This document shows positions 58,801-64,000 of a stretch of DNA of 64,000 nt, in pieces. Position numbers and translations under genes: made by a program. Below the pieces are notes generated by a model. That model had not been told where the DNA came from. It saw only the letters and a program-made list of their open reading frames with translations, and did no database searches. Positions within the stretch are counted from its first letter, which is position 1; each line of letters starts with the position of its first letter. Origin of the DNA: Lepus europaeus (Eukaryota; Chordata; Mammalia; Lagomorpha; Leporidae); the NCBI RefSeq assembly GCF_033115175.1, contig NC_084827.1, positions 182,953,388 to 183,017,387 on the forward strand, read 5' to 3'.

Positions 58801-60184
58801 CACAGACAGAACGGTCACCCGCCCGCCCGTCTCAGCCTGGGCCTGCCCTCCCGCGAGCCAGAGAGAGGCCCTCCTTGCCCTCTGCTTCCCTGTGGGGCTC
58901 CAGGAAGCCACAGATGCCGCCGGAGCCACACTGCGGGCAGAGGGCGGCCTCCTGACCCCCAGCGGTGGCCCCCAGCCCCTGTGGACAGCTCTGGCGTGCC
59001 AGTGCAGGTATCAACAGCTCACACGAAGGCACAGGCGTGTGCATGCTCCTACAGGCGTGTGCGTTCCCATGGGGACCCCATGTGCGCCCTCCCCCAGGGC
59101 CAGGCCCTGTGAGAGCTGCATCTGGGACCCCGCTGCCCCTCAGGGTCAGCAGGTAAGACTGAGCCCCACCCCCAAGTCCACCTCTCCAGCCTCAGGGCAG
59201 CGCGGGCTCCAGGAAGGACCAGACCGGGGCGTCTGCTGGACACTGAGGACAGGGCCAGTGTAGGCCAGAGCGCTAAAGCCAGGCAGCACCTGGGGGAGGA
59301 GGGGGACCCCAGGGCCATTCAGCGAGGAGTTGGGAGACCCCACCCCCACCCCACAGAGAAACGAACCCGTGGCTCTGCCAGTGAGCACCAGTGAATCCAG
59401 ACGCTTCCTCCGCGGGCACAGCCTTCCCAGCTCCCAGGCCACGCTTCTGAGCCCAGTGTGGGGAAGCAGAGACCCCAGGACGCGCCAGGCAGACACACGG
59501 TTGGGCCTGCCGGCCTCCCCCCCCCCCCCCAGGACACGTGGCCGCCCAGGGAGGGTCTGGTTTGGAAAGGTGGCAGCGGCTCAGGCAACACCCTTGACAC
59601 ATCTCCCACCCTCACCTCCACGTCCCAGTGTGAGCAGACCCCAGACCCAGCTTCTCACCGAGTAAGCTAAACACACAGGCCCTCGCCAACATGGATGGAA
59701 GCCCCACGGCCTCTGTGGGCGGTGGTGGCGGCTCCCACACCTCCGGCAGGGGCTTGTGTGACAGGTGCACCTGGCAGCAGGGGGGCTGCAGCTGGAGCTG
59801 AGACCAGCTCGGGGTGAGAACAGGACTCTGCTCTCTGCAGACGGGGCTGGGCTGGGAGGGCCAGCAGGGAGAGGGTGTCTTCGACATGGACACACCGAAG
59901 TGGGGCTGGAACCAAGACCTGGCCCTGCCCCCAGAGAGCAGAGAGCCCACTCCTCCCACACAGGCTCTCAGCCTGAATGGAGCCCTGGGCACAAAGACCC
60001 GGGCCCCAGACTCCGTGAGGACGACTGGAGAGACAGCAGCAGAGAGGAAGAGAACTGAACTCGGGCCAGGACCCCCGCACGCCACAGAGCAAGGGCGTCT
60101 GCGTCCCAGGACCTCCACCCTCTGCTGCGGGAACAAGGAGCGGAAGGCGGCTCTGCCATGTCACCGCTGAGCAAGCCGGCCCAG
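58801..60184. other. Probable intron of the minus-strand gene, proximal part
   Basis: GC-rich with a C-run at 59518-59530. I looked for minus-strand exons with the right phase to join the terminal exon and found none convincing; one candidate near 58.81-58.94 kb has the wrong phase. Confidence 0.5.
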
Positions 60185-60645
60185 AGGGCAGGTTCCCGGC
60201 TGCACGCACGACGGGGCCACATGAGAGGGACCACATGAGGGCCTCCCACACGGACACGGCGGGGGACACGTGAGGGCCTCCCACACGGGCACGGCGGGGG
60301 ATATGAGAGGGACCACATGAGGGCCTCCCACACGGACACGACGGGGGACACGTGAGGGCCTCCCACACGGGCACGGCGGGGGATATGAGAGGGACCATGT
60401 GAGGGCCTCCCACACGGACACGGCAGGGGATACGTGAGAGGGAGCACGTGAGGGCCTCCCACATGGACACGATGGGGGACACATGAGAGGGACCACATGA
60501 AAGTTTCCACCGGAACATGACAGGAGACATGTAGAGGGACCACGTGAGGGCCTCCCATGCAGTCATGACGGGGGATATGTGAGGGCCTCCCATGTGCACA
60601 CGCCAGGGGACACGTGAGGGCCTCCCACGTGGACATGACAGGAGA
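60185..60645 (+). repeat. Compound tandem repeat GAGGGCCTCCCACACGGACA
   Basis: Units of about 36 and 60 bp combining GAGGGCCTCCCACACGGACA, CGGCGGGGGACACGTGA and TATGAGAGGGACCACAT. The right-hand copies are more diverged. Minus-strand frames across it are artefacts. Confidence 0.9.
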
Positions 60646-62924
60646 GCCAAGGCTACACACGCACACACACGGCGTACACAGACGGCGACCACTGCAGGGA
60701 GAAATGCCCACTGCATTGTCTTCCACTCTAGAGGACTCTTAACTGGGCAGCAGTAGTGCCCGCCACATGGGAGGTGACGGGCAGCTGCCAGCCCAGCTCC
60801 AGGGCGGGGCGAGGCGAGGGGCCCAGGCCCCTGTGGCCCCCCGGCGTGGCGTGGTTCTAGTTTTAATACCGCACAGGGGATCCGCATCCCTCGAGCCTCT
60901 GTGAGGAGCACACGCCCCGCACAGCGGGGAGGAGCAGGAGCGGTCACTGAAGGCAGCCAGGCCTGGGGCTGTGGCGGGAGGGGCACGGGGACTCCGTGGG
61001 GAGCGGGCTGGGCCCTCAGCTGCTGCCTGTGCCTCCACAGAGCGCGGGGCTCCGGACTCCCGCACATTCCGGGCCCTTTGTCTCATCACAGCCTTCTGGG
61101 CCGGAACCCGAGCCCCACCCCGGCCTCCCCCCCCCCAGACTCCACACCTGCTTCCACTGCCAGCCCCCGCTGATGGCCACCTGGCCAAGCTCCAGGCAGC
61201 TGCCCACGCCCCAGAAGGGCGGCCCACCCTGCCCCAGTCTGACATGGGGCTCCTCTGCGTGGGGCCCGTCAGCCCCTCGGCACCCATGGGTCCCCGGCCT
61301 GCCTGGCCCTTGTCTCTCGAGGGCCTGTCCAGCTCGGACACCGCTGCCTCCCCCTGCCTGTCCGCAGCCCCTCACCTGGCTTCCCTTCCGAATCGGATCC
61401 GCACTCTGCAGCACACGCCTGACATCCTGCCCTCTGCCCTCCCCAGCCAGCCTCACCTCACGGACACCATGGGACTGGGCAGGGGGCCCCGCCTCCTCCC
61501 CAGACTGGGGGGGGGGGGCGTGAGCTGGTGCTGAGCCCGGCCCCCCAGGAGAGGACCCGAGAGTCCAGGCACGGCGGCTGGGGAGGAGCAGGGCAGACAG
61601 CAGAGGGCCGGGGGGCAGACTGCTGGCCTCAGCCTGAGGGAGGGGACACCAGGTCCTCCCGGCAGGGGCAACCTCAAGCCCCGGCGCCCCAGCGTCTCCA
61701 CCTCAGGGACTCCCCGGCCGGGTGTGTCCGGGGAGGGCAGAAAAGGCCCCGGCATTCCTGCTTCTTCCTGCAGAGCCAGGACGGGCCTTGGGGCAGAAAA
61801 GGGCTAGGCACCCACGAGAGCCACAGGCCGGGCCGGAGAGCCCCCAGGACACACGTGGGGGAGGGAGAGAAGGAAGCAGAGCCCAGGGCAGGGGCTGGAG
61901 CAGCGGCCGGGCAGGTGGTCCACTCAGTCCTCCAGTGCTCGGCGCAGGAGCAGCAGAGAACTTTCTGGAAGGGCAGGGTCTGGGGTGGTAGCCCAGGGCT
62001 GGGTGCCCCGGGGAGGCCGCCCCTTGCTCAGAGCACTCTGGGCGCTGGACTCCGACAGCCTGGTCCGTAGAGGGGACGCTGACCACAGAGCCGACGACAC
62101 CCGAGGCTCTACCAGACCCAGCTGCTCCCCGACTTGGGCACTGCTGGCCTCTCCCACACATGAGGCCTGGCATGCACACAGCGGGGGCTGGGGGTCACAC
62201 GTCCCTCTACCTTCCCCAGATGCTGCGGTGACTGCCACGACTCCGGGAGAGCTGGCCATGTTCTGGAATATTCTGAAGATGGAGGAAACCAAATCCCAGG
62301 CAAACTGGATGCTCCAAGTGAGCAAAGAGGAAGAAGAGCTTGCGGCCGGAGCCGTCAGAGGTCATGGGTTGCGAGAGTGGAGCGGGGGCTGGGCAGGAAG
62401 ACGCACCCTGGAGCCAGCAGGCAGGGACCAGGCTGGGCGAGGGCAAGGAACAGGCAAAGGTTCCCGGGCCAAAAATGCAGCCACACTTATAGAATGACCG
62501 AAGAACAAACGTGGAAGTTCAGTCATCTATGGAGAGGCGTGAGCGCCTTGTGTCCACCTGAGACAGTCACTGTGTGCCCACAAGGCCGTGAGTGCCCACC
62601 ACTACCACTGTCCCCTCCGCCACTGCCACCTAAGGCTGCCGGGCCGAAGGACGTGCCATCTCCACCTGCAGAGACCGTGGCAGCCACCACAGTGGCCACC
62701 GGTGCAGGTCTTCTTCACCACGTGGGGGGACAATGTGGTCGTCACGTGACCATGAGAGGGACGGACCTCCCTGTGGAGCCACCTGTCCACCAGGGGATGT
62801 GGCCTCTTCCGTGCGGGCCACTGAGTCAGCAGCTGGGCCCCCGCCCTGAGCCAACAGCTCCTGCCTGGCCGTCAGGTCAGAGGCAAAGGCCTCCAGCTGC
62901 TGACAGTGCTGGACTCAGTCCCAG
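60646..62924. other. Probable intron of the minus-strand gene, distal part
   Basis: GC-rich, with G-runs at 61508 and C-runs at 61129. Exon-like segment C is listed separately. No MYND or ankyrin exon is recognised. Confidence 0.5.
62220..62317 (+). other. Orphan exon-like segment C
   Basis: The + strand has an acceptor (CTCTACCTTCCCCAG|AT) and donor (CTCCAA|GTGAGC) around 98 nt. It reads AAVTATTPGELAMFWNILKM and then EETKSQANWMLQ. Local GC is lower than around it. The reverse strand is also open, so this could equally be an old repeat or a conserved non-coding element. Confidence 0.25.
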
Positions 62925-64000
62925 CCCCGCCCCACACCCTCCTATCCAGCAACCCCCGCCCCACACCCTCCTATCCAGCAGCCCCACCCCACACCCTCCT
63001 ATCCAGCAGCCCCCGCCCCACACCCTCCTATCCAGACGCCCCACCCCACACCCTCCTATCCAGACGCCCCACCCCACACCCTCCTATCCAGCAGCCCCCG
63101 CCCCACACCCTCCTATCCAGCAGCCCCACCCCACACCCTCCTATCCAGCAGCCCCCGCCCACACCCTCCTATCTAGACGCCCCCGCCCCACACCCTCCTA
63201 TCCAGCAGCCCCACCCCAAACCCTCCTATCTAGACGCCCCCGCCCCACACCCTCCTATCTAGACGCCCCCGCCCCACACCCTCCTATCCAGACGCCCCCA
63301 CCCACACCCTCCTATCCAGCAGCCCCGCCCACACCCTCCTATCCAGCAGCCCCGCCCCACACCCTCCTATCCAGATGCCCCCGCCCCACACCCTCCTATC
63401 CAGCAGCCCCCGCCCACACCCTCCTATCCAGCAGCCCCCGCCCACACCCTCCTATCCAGACGCCCCCGCCCACACCCTCCTATCCAGCAGCCCCCGCCCC
63501 ACACCCTCCTATCTAGACGCCCCCGCCCCACACCCTCCTATCCAGCAGCCCCCGCCCACACCCTCCTATCCAGACGCCCCGCCCACACCCTCCTATCCAG
63601 ACGCCCCCGCCCACACCCTCCTATCCAGCAGCCCCGCCCACACCCTCCTATCCAGACGCCCCCGCCCCACACCCTCCTATCCAGACGCCCCCGCCCCACA
63701 CCCTCCTATCCAGACGCCCCGCCCCACACCCTCCTATCCAGCAGCCCCCGCCCACACCCTCCTATCCAGACGCCCCGCCCACACCCTCCTATCCAGACGC
63801 CCCCGCCCACACCCTCCTATCCAGCAGCCCCGCCCACACCCTCCTATCCAGACGCCCCCGCCCCACACCCTCCTATCCAGACGCCCCCGCCCCACACCCT
63901 CCTATCCAGACGCCCCGCCCCACACCCTCCTATCCAGCAGCCCCGCCCACACCCTCCTATCCAGCAGCCCCGCCCCACACCCTCCTATCCAGCAGCCCCC
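62925..64000 (+). repeat. 27-28 bp C-rich minisatellite, about 39 copies, runs off the end
   Basis: Unit CCCCGCCCCACACCCTCCTA + TCCAGCAG or TCCAGACG, often shortened by one C. Two unit types (CAGCAG and CAGACG) alternate, and blocks near 63.55-63.95 kb repeat as larger groups. The array continues past the window. Confidence 0.97.

Noticed and set aside
58813-58938. Possible penultimate minus-strand exon (acceptor CTGCCCGCAG, donor before GTGACC)
   Set aside because: The open frames leave the donor in a phase that cannot join the two-base start of the terminal exon, and no domain is seen.
59667-61067. 466-codon minus-strand frame near the probable ANKMY1
   Set aside because: Most of it is the tandem array at 60.2-60.6 kb, and it contains no MYND, ankyrin or MORN pattern.

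Overview
The window is nuclear DNA from a lagomorph, most likely a rabbit or hare (Leporidae). The evidence is many copies of the leporid tRNA-derived C-repeat SINE (CSINE), several with the typical AAATAAATAAATCTT-type tail, together with a mammalian intron-exon gene that I recognise. There is no bacterial-style gene packing. Base composition is very GC-rich, with many minisatellites, as expected near a chromosome end.

The one complete gene is GPC1 (glypican-1), on the + strand in nine coding exons. It starts at 38243 in a CpG island and stops at 56241, with a poly(A) signal at 57502. The exons join in frame to a 557-residue protein with a signal peptide, 14 core cysteines, two N-glycosylation sites, three Ser-Gly heparan sulfate attachment sites and a GPI-anchor signal. 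The microRNA miR-149 lies in the 13.5 kb first intron (hairpin 50267-50355, same strand), as in human.

Downstream, a minus-strand poly(A) signal at 57886-57891 and a final coding exon (58143-58291) mark a convergent gene. By synteny with human 2q37.3 it is probably ANKMY1; the rest of that gene would lie beyond the right edge.

Layout: 1-37,000 is intergenic, with no protein-coding gene I can support. It holds SINEs, minisatellites at about 1.5, 7.1, 12.7, 17.2, 21.3, 25.8 and 32.3 kb, an AT-rich island at 5.73 kb that looks like a conserved regulatory element, and a short telomere-like tract at 36.55 kb. 37.1-39.1 kb is the GPC1 promoter CpG island. 38.4-51.9 kb is GPC1 intron 1, with a second CpG island at 48.6-49.4 kb and miR-149. 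51.95-57.5 kb holds GPC1 exons 2-9 and the 3' UTR. 57.9-64 kb is the tail of the convergent gene plus minisatellites, one of which runs off the right end.

Most long open frames here are artefacts of GC-rich or tandem-repeat DNA. I found no clearly new biological system. The best leads are a predicted shift of the GPI attachment residue in this GPC1, a SINE with an internal tandem amplification, an orphan AT-rich putative enhancer, a second intragenic CpG island, and three exon-like segments with good splice signals but no recognised gene.
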